From an uncultured Clostridia bacterium (GTDB taxonomy: Bacteria; Bacillota; Clostridia; Oscillospirales; Acutalibacteraceae): DNA of 55,028 nt. Below the pieces are notes generated by a model that was not told the origin of the DNA, searched no databases, and worked only from the letters and a program-made list of their open reading frames with translations. Where the stretch lies: contig CANRZD010000003.1 in NCBI GenBank assembly GCA_947644325.1, forward strand, positions 1 to 55,028, given 5' to 3'. The translations under genes were made by a program, and so were the position numbers. Shown here piece by piece: positions 28,575-38,543 of the stretch (the first letter of the stretch is position 1; every line of letters begins with the position of its first letter).

Positions 28575-29534
28575 ATGCGGGAGGAACTGATGGAAAGGCT
28601 GCGCCCCGTCACCCCGGAGGAAGAGCGCCTTCTGGCGGGCGGCGCCCTGGAGCGGGAGCTCTACGCCTCCCCCGGGGGCTTCACCGTGGACAGCGAGAAG
28701 CTCTTGGCCCGGGGCAAGCTCATCGCCGTGCGGCCCCACACCCGCTTTGTGGATTTCCCCGCCCATTCCCACAACTATATTGAGATACTCTACATGTGCG
28801 CAGGTGAGACGGTGCACACCCTGGGCGACGGCCCCCCGCTCACCCTGCGGGCGGGCGAGCTTCTTTTCCTCAACCAGCGGGCCACCCACCAGGTAGCCCG
28901 GGCGGGTATGGGGGACATCGGCGTCAATTTCATCGTGCTGCCCCCCTTTTTCGACTACGCCCTGGAGCTCATCGGCACCGGCAACGTGCTGGGCAGCTTC
29001 CTTTTAGGGGGCCTGCGGCGTGGGGGAGGGGAGATCACCTCCCTGCACTTCAAGGTGGCCGGGGCGGCGAGGGTGCAGAACCTCATGGAGAACCTGCTGT
29101 GGAGCCTGGTGGAAAAGTGCCCCAACTCCCGGCGCATCACCCAGGCCACCATGGGCCTGCTGCTGTTAGAGCTTCTAAACCACGTGGAACAGCTTTCCTC
29201 CCGGGGGGAGATGCCCGGGGGCATGGTGCTGAGCGCCCTGCGGGAGATAGAGGAAAACTATCGGGAGGCGGACCTGACCCGCCTGGCCCAGGAGCGCCAC
29301 GTGTCCCTTTCCTATCTCAGCTCGGCGGTGCGGCAGGCCACGGGGCGCACCTTCAAGGACCTCTTGCGGGAGAAGCGCCTGTCCAAAGCCGCCCAGCTTC
29401 TGCGGGAGACGAAGCTGCCCGTAGAGGACATCATCGCCGCGGTGGGGTATGAAAACACCAGCTATTTCTACCGCCGCTTCCGGGAATGCTACGGGGTCTC
29501 CCCCAAAGAGTACCGGAAGGGCCCGCAGCCCTGA
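28575..29534 (+). CDS. AraC-family transcriptional regulator
   Basis: Cupin-like N-terminus (FVDFPAHSHNYIEILYMCAG) and C-terminal double HTH VEDIIAAVGYENTSYFYRRFRECYGVSPKEYRK. Confidence 0.92.
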   Translation: MREELMERLRPVTPEEERLLAGGALERELYASPGGFTVDSEKLLARGKLIAVRPHTRFVDFPAHSHNYIEILYMCAGETVHTLGDGPPLTLRAGELLFLNQRATHQVARAGMGDIGVNFIVLPPFFDYALELIGTGNVLGSFLLGGLRRGGGEITSLHFKVAGAARVQNLMENLLWSLVEKCPNSRRITQATMGLLLLELLNHVEQLSSRGEMPGGMVLSALREIEENYREADLTRLAQERHVSLSYLSSAVRQATGRTFKDLLREKRLSKAAQLLRETKLPVEDIIAAVGYENTSYFYRRFRECYGVSPKEYRKGPQP

Positions 29535-29550
29535 GCGTTCAAAAAGAAAC

Positions 29551-29592
29551 AAAAGTAAGGACGGAGAAGTATCAAAAAACGTCCTTACTTTT
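29551..29592. terminator. 13-bp perfect inverted repeat: terminator and/or operator between araC-type gene and rhaB
   Basis: AAAAGTAAGGACG ... CGTCCTTACTTTT, 16-nt loop, followed by TT/ATGTTTTTT. Confidence 0.6.
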
Positions 29593-29638
29593 TTATGTTT
29601 TTTCGTGTATGCTGGTGAAAAAGAAAGGGGGAGCGCCC

Positions 29639-31075
29639 ATGGGGAACCATTGGCACCTGGCGGTAGACATAGGGGCCTCCAGCGGGCGGCACATACTGGG
29701 CCGCCTTACAGGGGGGCATTTAGAGCTTGTGGAAGCTTACCGCTTTGAAAACAAGCTGCAAAAAAAGGACGGGCATCTCTGCTGGGACACGGAGGCCCTT
29801 TTTGCCCACATCCTAAAGGGCATGCGGGCCTGCAAGGAGGCGGGCAAAACGCCCCGCACCATGGGCATCGACACCTGGGGGGTGGACTTCCTGCTGCTGG
29901 ACGGGGAAGGCAGGCCCCTCACCGACGCCGTAGCCTACCGGGACAGCCGCACCCGGGGGGTGCCGGAGCAGTTCGACAAGCTCCTGTCCCCCCAGGCCCT
30001 CTACGCCCGCACGGGCATACAGCGGGTGGAGTTCAACACCCTCTACCAGCTTCTGGCCCTGAAGCGGGAGCGCCCCCAGGCCCTCTCCCAGGCCCGCCGC
30101 CTGCTGCTTACGCCCGACTATCTCCACTACCGCCTCACCGGCCGCATGGAGAACGAGTACACCATCGCCACCACCACGTCCCTGGTAAACGCCCGTACAA
30201 AGACCTGGGACCCAGAGCTTCTGGAGCTTGCGGGCCTTCCCGCCCATCTTTTCGGCGAGCCCCTGCCCCCCGGCACGGTGCTGGGCCCCCTGCTGCCGGA
30301 GATTGCGGAAGCGGCGGGCTTTTCCTGCCAGGTGGTGCTGCCCGCCTCTCACGATACGGGCTCGGCCTTTTTGGCGGTGCCGGCGCAGGACGAGTACGGC
30401 GTCACCCTCTCCAGCGGCACCTGGAGCCTTCTGGGGGTAGAGAACCCCGCCCCCATCACCAGGGAGGAGAGCCGCCTGGCTAACTTCTCCAACGAGGGCG
30501 GCTACGCTTACCAGTCCCGGTACTTAAAGAACATTATGGGCCTGTGGATGCTCCAGTCCCTGCGGCGGGAGGCCATGCCCATTTCCTTCCCGGAGCTTGC
30601 CGGGCGCGCCCGGGAGGCGGCGGGTTTCCCCTCCCGGGTGGACGTGAACCACGAAAGCTTCCTGGCCCCGGAGAGCATGTCCGCAGCCGTGAAAGCCTAC
30701 TGCGAAGCTACAGGTCAGCCGGTACCCGAGACCCTGGGGGAGACCGCCGCCTGCGTGTACAGCAGTTTGGCCCAGTGTTATAAAGAGGCCGTAGGGCAGC
30801 TTTCGGCCCTGACGGGGAAAGAGTACCGGCGCATCCACATCGTGGGCGGGGGCAGCCAGGATACGTACCTAAACCAGCTCACCGCCGACGCGGCCAATCT
30901 CCCCGTGTACGCGGGCCCCACCGAGGGCACGGCCCTGGGGAACCTGCTGGTGCAGATGATAGCCGCCGGGGAGTTCACCGGCATCGCGCAGGCCCGGGCC
31001 TGCATAAGGGAGAGCTTCCCCATAGAAAAATTCGAGCCCGGGGAAAAAGGGAGGAACACACATGACACGGTATGA
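29639..31075 (+). CDS. rhaB: Rhamnulokinase
   Basis: AVDIGASSGRHILG, MGIDTWGVDFLLLD, SSGTWSLLGVENPAP, HIVGGGSQDTYLNQLTADA. Confidence 0.94.
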   Translation: MGNHWHLAVDIGASSGRHILGRLTGGHLELVEAYRFENKLQKKDGHLCWDTEALFAHILKGMRACKEAGKTPRTMGIDTWGVDFLLLDGEGRPLTDAVAYRDSRTRGVPEQFDKLLSPQALYARTGIQRVEFNTLYQLLALKRERPQALSQARRLLLTPDYLHYRLTGRMENEYTIATTTSLVNARTKTWDPELLELAGLPAHLFGEPLPPGTVLGPLLPEIAEAAGFSCQVVLPASHDTGSAFLAVPAQDEYGVTLSSGTWSLLGVENPAPITREESRLANFSNEGGYAYQSRYLKNIMGLWMLQSLRREAMPISFPELAGRAREAAGFPSRVDVNHESFLAPESMSAAVKAYCEATGQPVPETLGETAACVYSSLAQCYKEAVGQLSALTGKEYRRIHIVGGGSQDTYLNQLTADAANLPVYAGPTEGTALGNLLVQMIAAGEFTGIAQARACIRESFPIEKFEPGEKGRNTHDTV

Positions 31076-32309
31076 AAGCGCCAGAGAACAGTACGCCGCC
31101 TGGGGCGTAGACACAGAGAAAGCCATAGAAACCCTCCGGCAGGTGCCCATCAGCATACACTGCTGGCAGGGGGACGACGTGCGGGGCCTGGAGGGCGGCG
31201 GCGCGGCCCTGTCCGGGGGCATACAGACTACCGGCGACTACCCCGGCCGGGCCCGGAATTTTGAAGAACTCACCGCCGACTTTCTGAAGGCCGCGTCCCT
31301 GATCCCCGGCAAAAAGCGCATCAGCCTTCACGCCAGCTACGCCGTCTTCGACGGCTGCGCCCCCGTGGACCGGGACGCCCTGGAGCCCAAACACTTTGAA
31401 AAGTGGGCGGCCTTTGCCAAAGAAAACGGTTTAGGGGTAGACTTTAACCCCACCTTTTTCAGCCACCCCATGGTAAAGGACAACCTGACCCTCTCCTCCC
31501 CCGACGAGGAGGTGCGCAGGTTCTGGGTGCGCCACGGCATACAGTGCCGCCGCATTTCCGCTTATTTTGCCAAGGAGCTGGGCTCCCCGGTGCTCTGCAA
31601 CGTGTGGATTCCCGACGGGTTTAAGGACATCCCCGCCGACCGCCTGGGCCCCCGGCAGCGCCTGAAAAAGAGCCTGGACGAGATCTTCTCCGAAAAGCTC
31701 GATGGGGTCATCGACTGCGTGGAGAGCAAGGTCTTCGGCATCGGGCTGGAGTCCTACACCGTGGGCTCGGCGGAATTCTATCTCAGCTACGCCGCCGCCC
31801 ACCCCGGGGTCTACGACCTGCTGGACAGCGGCCACTACCACCCCACCGAGTTTATCAGCGATAAGATACCCAGCCTGCTCGCCTTCTTCGACAAGGTGCC
31901 CCTGCACGTGAGCCGCCCCGTGCGCTGGGACAGCGACCACGTGGTCCTCTACCAGGAGGAGATACAGGAGATCGCAAAGGAGATCGTGCGAAACGACGCC
32001 CTGGACCGGGTGCTCATCGGCCTTGACTTCTTCGACGCCTCCATCAACCGCGTGGCCGCCTGGGTCATCGGCACCCGCAGCATGGAGAAGGCCCTGCTCT
32101 ACGCCCTGCTGCAGCCCTATGGGGCCATGAAAAAGATGCAGGACGAGAACCGCTTCACAGAGCTGCTCATGACCCAGGAGGAGCTGAAGACCCTGCCCTT
32201 TGGCGACATATGGGAGCGCTACTGCGAGACCCAGGGCGTGCCCGGGGGCCGGGAATGGTTTGCCGCAGTAGAAGAATACGAGCGCGACGTTTTATCCAAG
32301 CGCCAATAA
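31062..32309 (+). CDS. rhaA: L-rhamnose isomerase
   Basis: ISIHCWQGDDVRGLEGGGAALSGGIQTTGDYPGRARN; overlaps rhaB end. Confidence 0.97.
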   Translation: MTRYESAREQYAAWGVDTEKAIETLRQVPISIHCWQGDDVRGLEGGGAALSGGIQTTGDYPGRARNFEELTADFLKAASLIPGKKRISLHASYAVFDGCAPVDRDALEPKHFEKWAAFAKENGLGVDFNPTFFSHPMVKDNLTLSSPDEEVRRFWVRHGIQCRRISAYFAKELGSPVLCNVWIPDGFKDIPADRLGPRQRLKKSLDEIFSEKLDGVIDCVESKVFGIGLESYTVGSAEFYLSYAAAHPGVYDLLDSGHYHPTEFISDKIPSLLAFFDKVPLHVSRPVRWDSDHVVLYQEEIQEIAKEIVRNDALDRVLIGLDFFDASINRVAAWVIGTRSMEKALLYALLQPYGAMKKMQDENRFTELLMTQEELKTLPFGDIWERYCETQGVPGGREWFAAVEEYERDVLSKRQ

Positions 32310-32322
32310 GGAGGGCTTTATT

Positions 32323-33150
32323 ATGAACATCACCCATGTGAAAATAATGGAAGGCTTTATCCGCGCCTGCGAAGACGGCTGGCTGCAGGGCTGGCACGAG
32401 CGAAACGGCGGAAACCTCACCTGCCGCCTGACCACAGAAGAAGTGGAGGAGCTGCGCCCCTTCTTCAAAGAGCAGCCCGGAGAGTGGGTCCATATGGGCG
32501 TAAAGGCGGAGAATTTGGCCGGCGAGTACTTCCTCTCCACCGGCAGCGGCAAGTATTTCCGCAACGTCCCCCTGGCCCCCCAGGATAACCTGTGCATCCT
32601 GGAGATAAACAGCGCCGGGGACAGCTGGCGCCTGGTGTGGGGCCTGGAGAAGGGTGGGAACCCCACCAGCGAGTTCCCCAGCCATTTCCTCAACCACAGC
32701 GTGAAAAAGGAGGCCACAAAGGGTGAAAACCGGGTTATCTACCACGCCCACCCAGCCCACATCACCGCCATGACCTACATCCTGCCCCTTACCTCCCGGG
32801 ATTTCTCCCGGGCCCTGTGGAAAAGCGAGACCGAGTGCCCGGTGGTCTTCCCAGGCGGGGTGGGGGTTGTGGAGTGGATGGTGCCCGGCGGGGCCCAGAT
32901 CGCCCTGGCCACCAGCGAACTCATGAAGACCTTCGACGCGGCCGTGTGGGCCCACCACGGGCTCTTTGCCTGCGGCCCGGACTTAGACACCGCCTTCGGC
33001 CTTATGCACACCATCGAGAAGGCGGCGGAAATCTACCTTCTGGCCCGCTCCGCCGGGCAGGAGCTGCAGACCATCCCGGACAGCGGCCTGCGGGCCATCG
33101 CCGAGGCCTACGGGGTGAAGCTGCGGGAGGAATTTTTAGACAACCAATAA
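32323..33150 (+). CDS. rhaD: Rhamnulose-1-phosphate aldolase
   Basis: GWHERNGGNLTCRL, FLSTGSGKYFRNV, YHAHPAHITAMTYI; class II aldolase fold. Confidence 0.95.
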   Translation: MNITHVKIMEGFIRACEDGWLQGWHERNGGNLTCRLTTEEVEELRPFFKEQPGEWVHMGVKAENLAGEYFLSTGSGKYFRNVPLAPQDNLCILEINSAGDSWRLVWGLEKGGNPTSEFPSHFLNHSVKKEATKGENRVIYHAHPAHITAMTYILPLTSRDFSRALWKSETECPVVFPGGVGVVEWMVPGGAQIALATSELMKTFDAAVWAHHGLFACGPDLDTAFGLMHTIEKAAEIYLLARSAGQELQTIPDSGLRAIAEAYGVKLREEFLDNQ

Positions 33151-33169
33151 AACCGATTTGGGGAGTGGG

Positions 33170-33204
33170 AGCGCTGTGCCAGGGGCATGGCGCTTCTTTT
33201 TTTT
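33170..33204 (+). terminator. Intrinsic terminator after rhaD
   Basis: AGCGCTGTGCC-AGG-GGCATGGCGCT stem (two G-U) then TCTTTTTTTT. Confidence 0.8.
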
Positions 33205-33214
33205 ATAAAACCTA

Positions 33215-33243
33215 TTGCCTTTTTTATCAGTTTATATTACAAT
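33215..33243 (+). promoter_or_regulatory. Promoter of phosphorelay operon
   Basis: TTGCCT-17-TACAAT. Confidence 0.6.
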
Positions 33244-33286
33244 AAACATGAGAAATTTTGCCCTAGAGAAAAGAAGGTGTGCTTTT

Positions 33287-35398
33287 GTGGCCAGCTCAAA
33301 AAGACAGAAAATCTTGATAGTGGACGACTCAGAAATGAACCGCTCCATTCTGGTGGATATGCTGGAAGGGGAGTACGATACCATGGAGGCCGAAGACGGC
33401 CTGCAGGCCATAGGCATCCTGCAGAACCACAGCACCGAGATATCCCTGGTGCTGCTGGACATCGTCATGCCCAAAATGGACGGCTTCGGCGTGCTGGAGA
33501 TCATGCAGCGCCGGCACTGGATAGAGACGGTGCCCGTGGTGATGATCTCGGCGGAAAACCGCTCCTCCCGCATCGACCAGGCCTATGAGCTGGGGATCAC
33601 GGATTTCATCAGCCGGCCCTTCGACGCCCAGATCGTCCACCGCCGGGTGAAGAACACCCTGCTGCTCTACGCCAAGCAGAACGACCTGGAGGCTCTGGTA
33701 GCCGAGCAGATATACGAAAAGCAGCAGAACAGCGCCCTGATGGTGGATATCCTCAGCCACATCGTGGAATTCCGAAACGGCGAAAGCGGCATGCACGTGC
33801 TGCATGTGCGCACCCTTACGGAGCTGCTTCTGCGCAGCCTGGTGGAAAAGACCGACCAGTACCACCTCAGCAAGGAGGACATAGCCGCCATCAGCATGGC
33901 TTCCTCTCTGCACGATATCGGGAAGATCTCCATCGACGAGAAAATCCTCAATAAGCCCGGCAAGCTCACCCAGGAAGAGTTCGTCATCATGAAGACCCAC
34001 TCGGCCATCGGGGCCCAGATGCTGGAAAGCCTCAACGTGTACCACGGGGAGAAGATCGTCAAAATGGCCTACGAGATATGCCGCTGGCACCACGAGCGCT
34101 GGGACGGCCGTGGCTACCTCGACGGCTTAAAGGGCGACGAGATACCCATCGGCGCCCAGACCGTGGCCTTGGCGGACGTCTACGACGCCCTCACCAGCAA
34201 GCGGGTCTATAAGCCCGCCTATACCCACGAAAAGGCCGTGGAAATGATCGTAAACGGCGAGTGCGGCGCCTTTAACCCCCTGCTCTTGTCCTGCCTGCAG
34301 GATATCTCGGAGAACATCGCCGAGGAGATGGCCCCCAAGCAGTACGTGGGCCCCAGACACGCGGAGCTCTCGGACCTTTTGCAGGACTTCTCCCAGCACA
34401 AGGAGCTCAGCGCCTCCAACCGCACCCTGCAGCTTCTGGAGCACGAGCGCATGAAGTACAGCTTCTTCGCCGCCATGAGCAAGGAGATACAGTTCGAGTA
34501 CACCAAGGCCCCCTCTATGGCCACCTTCAATTCCTGGGGGGCCAAGTGGCTGGGGGTGGAGGAGATCGTCATGGACCCCTTCCACAACGAGACCCTCATG
34601 GCCCTTCTGGACGAGCAGGACTGGCAGACCATCTTCGAGATGCTGGACGCCACCACCCCCGACAAGCCCAACGCCGTCTACGAGTGCCGCCTTCTCCACA
34701 AGGGCAAGCGGCGGTGGTTCCGCATCGTCATGCAGACCGTGTGGGAGGGGGAGGAGCCCGCCTACATGACCGGCACCATCGGCAAGGCCGTGGATATCCA
34801 CGACATGCGCACGAACCTGGAGTCTTTGGAGCGCATGGCCTCTTACGACGGGCTCACGGACCTTCTGAACCTGACAAGCGCCCGCAAGCAGATAGAGGCC
34901 CGCATGAAGGCCCACCCGGACAATAACTACGCCCTGGCCTTCTTTGATTTAGACCATTTCAAGAACGCCAACAACACCTATGGCCACGCCTTCGGCAACC
35001 AGGTGCTGGCCCACGTGGCGGACCTTCTGCGCCAGAACGTCCGTGACGCGGACATTGCCGCCCGGGTGGGGGGCGATGAGTTCATCATCTTCCTGGAGTA
35101 CCACCAGGAGCTGGAGGCCGTCATCCGCCGTATCTACCGTTCCATCAGCGGCGGCGATTTCCAGGGCTTCACGGTGTCCCTCAGTATGGGCGTTGCCACC
35201 ACCGAAACGGTGGACCCCATCTTCACCGACCTTCTGAAGGCAGCCGACCAGGCCCTGTACGCGGTCAAGCAGTCGGGCCGGGGGCGCTTCCAGTTCTTTG
35301 ACCCCTCCCTGCGCAGCCTGAAGCCCGCCGGCGGCAGCTACGCGGACCAGTCCATCAGCCCCATAGAAAGCCAGGACGACGAGAAACCACAGGGCTAG
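33287..35398 (+). CDS. Response regulator REC-HD(GYP-like)-PAS-like-GGDEF
   Basis: REC ILIVDDSEMNRS/LLDIVMPKMDG; HDIGKISIDEKIL...HHERWDGRGYLDGLKGDEIP; C-terminal RDADIAARVGGDEF; GTG start chosen for SD AGAAGG. Confidence 0.9.
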   Translation: MASSKRQKILIVDDSEMNRSILVDMLEGEYDTMEAEDGLQAIGILQNHSTEISLVLLDIVMPKMDGFGVLEIMQRRHWIETVPVVMISAENRSSRIDQAYELGITDFISRPFDAQIVHRRVKNTLLLYAKQNDLEALVAEQIYEKQQNSALMVDILSHIVEFRNGESGMHVLHVRTLTELLLRSLVEKTDQYHLSKEDIAAISMASSLHDIGKISIDEKILNKPGKLTQEEFVIMKTHSAIGAQMLESLNVYHGEKIVKMAYEICRWHHERWDGRGYLDGLKGDEIPIGAQTVALADVYDALTSKRVYKPAYTHEKAVEMIVNGECGAFNPLLLSCLQDISENIAEEMAPKQYVGPRHAELSDLLQDFSQHKELSASNRTLQLLEHERMKYSFFAAMSKEIQFEYTKAPSMATFNSWGAKWLGVEEIVMDPFHNETLMALLDEQDWQTIFEMLDATTPDKPNAVYECRLLHKGKRRWFRIVMQTVWEGEEPAYMTGTIGKAVDIHDMRTNLESLERMASYDGLTDLLNLTSARKQIEARMKAHPDNNYALAFFDLDHFKNANNTYGHAFGNQVLAHVADLLRQNVRDADIAARVGGDEFIIFLEYHQELEAVIRRIYRSISGGDFQGFTVSLSMGVATTETVDPIFTDLLKAADQALYAVKQSGRGRFQFFDPSLRSLKPAGGSYADQSISPIESQDDEKPQG

Positions 35399-35448
35399 CA
35401 CCACGGCCCGTTCACACATTCGGGACAACTTGAGAGGAGCGTTTTTTC

Positions 35449-35814
35449 ATGACACTGCAAGAATTGTACGTGGAGATCGGCGGCGACTACGACGAGGTGC
35501 GGGGCCGCCTTCCCAGCGATAAATTTATCCAGAAGTTCGTGCTGAAATTCTTAGACGACAAAAGCTACGAGCTGCTTTTAAGCTCCCTGGAAAACGGCGA
35601 CGGGGAAGAGGCCTTCCGGGCGGCCCACACCATAAAGGGCATGTGCCAGAACCTGGGCTTCACGACGCTCATGGAATCCAGCAGCGAGCTGACCGAAGCC
35701 CTCAGGGGCGGCGCCCCCACGCCCCAGGCGGGCCCCCTGTGCGAGCGTGTGAAGGCCGACTACGAGCGCACGGCGGGGGCCATCCGCCGCTTCCAGGAGG
35801 GGCTTCCCACATGA
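35449..35814 (+). CDS. HPt (histidine phosphotransfer) domain protein
   Basis: EEAFRAAHTIKGMCQNLGFTTLMESSSELTEALRGG. Confidence 0.9.
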   Translation: MTLQELYVEIGGDYDEVRGRLPSDKFIQKFVLKFLDDKSYELLLSSLENGDGEEAFRAAHTIKGMCQNLGFTTLMESSSELTEALRGGAPTPQAGPLCERVKADYERTAGAIRRFQEGLPT

Positions 35815-38399
35815 AAAACAACGCCATGCGCTTTCTGAAGGTCAGCCTGGCGCTGGTGGTGCTGCTGTGCGTGGTCATCTTCTCTTTCCTGGCCTATTAT
35901 ATGAACATCCAGAGCTCCGCCACCATCAGCGAGATCGGCACCATCTACATGTCCGGCCTCAACGAGCGCATTTCCATGCATTTCGAGACCACCCTGGACA
36001 ATAACCTGGAGCAGATCGCGGGCATCGTATCCAACTTCCCCCCGGGCAGCGCCGACTACGACACCCTGGCCCGTTCTATGGGGGAGAACGCCCTGGAGCG
36101 GGGCTTCGTGGGGCTGGCCCTGTGCTCCCGGGACGGGCGTTTCGAGACCCTTATGGGGGAAGATATCCAGGTGACGGACCCGGAGCCCTTCTTCCACTCC
36201 CTGCAGAGCGGGGACAAGAAGGTGGCTGTGGGCACTGACGAGACCGACGACAACATTGTGCTCATCGGCATACCCAGCGCCTACGCCATGAAGGACGGCG
36301 GCACGAGCCTGGCCCTGGTGGCCACACTGCCGGTGGATTACTTCAAGCGCATCCTGGCCCTGGATGAGGCCGACACCAGCAACCTGGTGTACTCCCACGT
36401 GATACGCAAGGACGGCAGCTTTGTCATCCACAGCTCAGACGCCTTCAGGGGCAATTACTTTGACCGCCTTCTGGCCCTGTATGAGGGGCAGAATTCCCAG
36501 GAGGTGCAGAAGCATATCCGGGATCTTTCGGAAGCCATGCAGAAAAACGAGCCCTACTCGGTGGTGTACCACCTGCCAGGGGAGCGCCGGCACCTGTACT
36601 GCTCCTCTTTACCCAATACGGAATGGTACCTGGTAACAGCCATGCCCTACGGCGTCCTGGACGAAGTGGTGAGCAGCCTGGGCGAGGAGTGGACGGGTTT
36701 AGTGCTGGGCTCCTGCGCGCTGATCTTGCTGGCGCTGATGATTATGTTTATGCGGTACCTCAGCTTTGTGCATAAGCAGATGCGTGACATCGAGGAGGCC
36801 CGGGAACAGGCCGAAGGGGCCCAGCGGGCCGCCGAGCACGCCAACAAGGCCAAGAGCGAGTTCCTCTCCAACATGAGCCACGACATACGCACCCCTATGA
36901 ACGCCATCGTGGGCATGACGGCCATCGCCACCGCCAACATCGACAACCCCCAGCAGGTGCAGCACTGCTTAAAGAAGATCTCCCTTTCCAGCCAGCACCT
37001 GCTGGGCCTCATCAACGACGTGCTGGATATGTCCAAGATCGAGAGCGGCAAGATGGTCTTAAACGTAGACCAGGTCTCCCTGCGGGAGGTCATGGACAGC
37101 ATCGTCAGCATCGCCCAGCCCCAGGTAAAGGCCAAGAACCAGAACTTCAACGTCTCCATCTACGATATCTTCGCCGAAAACGTCATCTGCGACAGCGTGC
37201 GCTTAAACCAGGTGCTGCTGAATTTCCTCAGTAACGCTATCAAGTTTACCCCCGAGGGCGGCACCATCCAGGTGGTCCTGCGGGAGTCCCCCTCCCCCAA
37301 GGGCGAGAACTTCGTGCGCATCCACCTGCAGGTGAAGGACACCGGCGTGGGCATGTCCGAGGAGTTCAAGTCCAAGATCTTTGAATCCTTCACCCGGGAG
37401 GATAACACCCGCGTAAACCGCACCGAGGGCACAGGCCTGGGCATGGCCATCACCAAATACATCGTGGACGCCATGGGCGGCACCATCGACGTGGAGAGCC
37501 AGCAGGGCGTGGGCACCGAGTTCAACGTGACCCTGGATATGGAAAAGGCCCAGGTCATGGAGGCCGACATGGTGCTGCCCCCCTGGAACATGCTGGTGGT
37601 GGACGACGACCGCCAGCTCTGCGAAAGCACCACCGACGCCTTAAAGTCCATCGGCATCAACGCCGACTGGGTTCTCTCCGGCGAGGAGGCCATCGAAAAG
37701 GTAATGGCGAAGCACAACCGCCGGGAGGACTACCGGGTCATCCTTTTAGACTGGAAGCTGCCCGGCATGGACGGCATCGCCACGGCCAAGGCCATCCACG
37801 CCAAGCTGGGGGAGGACATCCCCATCCTGCTCATCTCCGCCTACGACTGGGGCGAGATCGAGGAGGAGGCCCGGCAGGCGGGCATCCACGGGTTTATCTC
37901 GAAGCCGCTCTTTAAGTCCACCCTGTTCTACGGCCTCAAGAAGTTCGCCGAGGAGGAAGGGGAGGAGGACGCCCCGCCCCCGGCCCCCGAGCCCGAGACC
38001 CATCCCACCGATTTCGGCGGCCGGCGCATCCTGCTGGCCGAGGACAACGACCTGAACTGGGAGATCGCCGAGGAGCTGCTCTCCGGCCTGAACCTGGTGC
38101 TTGACCACGCGGAAAACGGCAAGATATGCGTAGAGATGCTGGAAAGCTCCGCCCCCGGCACCTACGGCGCGGTGCTCATGGATATCCGCATGCCCGTCAT
38201 GACCGGCTACGAGGCCGCCCAGGCTATCCGCCGCTCCAGCCACCCGGACGCAAATCTGCCCATCATCGCCATGACGGCCGACGCCTTCTCCGAGGACATC
38301 AAGCGCTGCCTGGACTGCGGCATGAACGCCCACGTGGCAAAGCCCATCGACGTGCGGGAAGTGGCCCGCCTGCTGGAAAAGCACATGAACGGCCAATAA
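35811..38399 (+). CDS. Membrane hybrid sensor histidine kinase (extracytoplasmic sensor-HisKA-HATPase-REC-REC)
   Basis: Two TM segments flanking ~270 aa sensor; KSEFLSNMSHDIRTPMNAIVGM; GTGLGMAITKYIVDAMGG; two REC domains; ATGA overlap with HPt gene. Confidence 0.93.
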   Translation: MKNNAMRFLKVSLALVVLLCVVIFSFLAYYMNIQSSATISEIGTIYMSGLNERISMHFETTLDNNLEQIAGIVSNFPPGSADYDTLARSMGENALERGFVGLALCSRDGRFETLMGEDIQVTDPEPFFHSLQSGDKKVAVGTDETDDNIVLIGIPSAYAMKDGGTSLALVATLPVDYFKRILALDEADTSNLVYSHVIRKDGSFVIHSSDAFRGNYFDRLLALYEGQNSQEVQKHIRDLSEAMQKNEPYSVVYHLPGERRHLYCSSLPNTEWYLVTAMPYGVLDEVVSSLGEEWTGLVLGSCALILLALMIMFMRYLSFVHKQMRDIEEAREQAEGAQRAAEHANKAKSEFLSNMSHDIRTPMNAIVGMTAIATANIDNPQQVQHCLKKISLSSQHLLGLINDVLDMSKIESGKMVLNVDQVSLREVMDSIVSIAQPQVKAKNQNFNVSIYDIFAENVICDSVRLNQVLLNFLSNAIKFTPEGGTIQVVLRESPSPKGENFVRIHLQVKDTGVGMSEEFKSKIFESFTREDNTRVNRTEGTGLGMAITKYIVDAMGGTIDVESQQGVGTEFNVTLDMEKAQVMEADMVLPPWNMLVVDDDRQLCESTTDALKSIGINADWVLSGEEAIEKVMAKHNRREDYRVILLDWKLPGMDGIATAKAIHAKLGEDIPILLISAYDWGEIEEEARQAGIHGFISKPLFKSTLFYGLKKFAEEEGEEDAPPPAPEPETHPTDFGGRRILLAEDNDLNWEIAEELLSGLNLVLDHAENGKICVEMLESSAPGTYGAVLMDIRMPVMTGYEAAQAIRRSSHPDANLPIIAMTADAFSEDIKRCLDCGMNAHVAKPIDVREVARLLEKHMNGQ

Positions 38400-38440
38400 T
38401 CCCCCAAAAAAGCGAAAAAATCAATAAAAAGGCGCAAAAA

Positions 38441-38477
38441 AGCGGCCCCCGGGTTTCCCCTGGGAGCCGCTTCTTTT
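38441..38477. terminator. Intrinsic terminator between convergent genes
   Basis: AGCGGC...GCCGCT stem with TTCTTTT on + and A-rich on the other side. Confidence 0.7.
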
Positions 38478-38543
38478 ACCGATTCAAATTATCCAATTCC
38501 ATCCTCATCCAAAAGCATTCCGCAAGTCCCTTTGACTCTGCTA

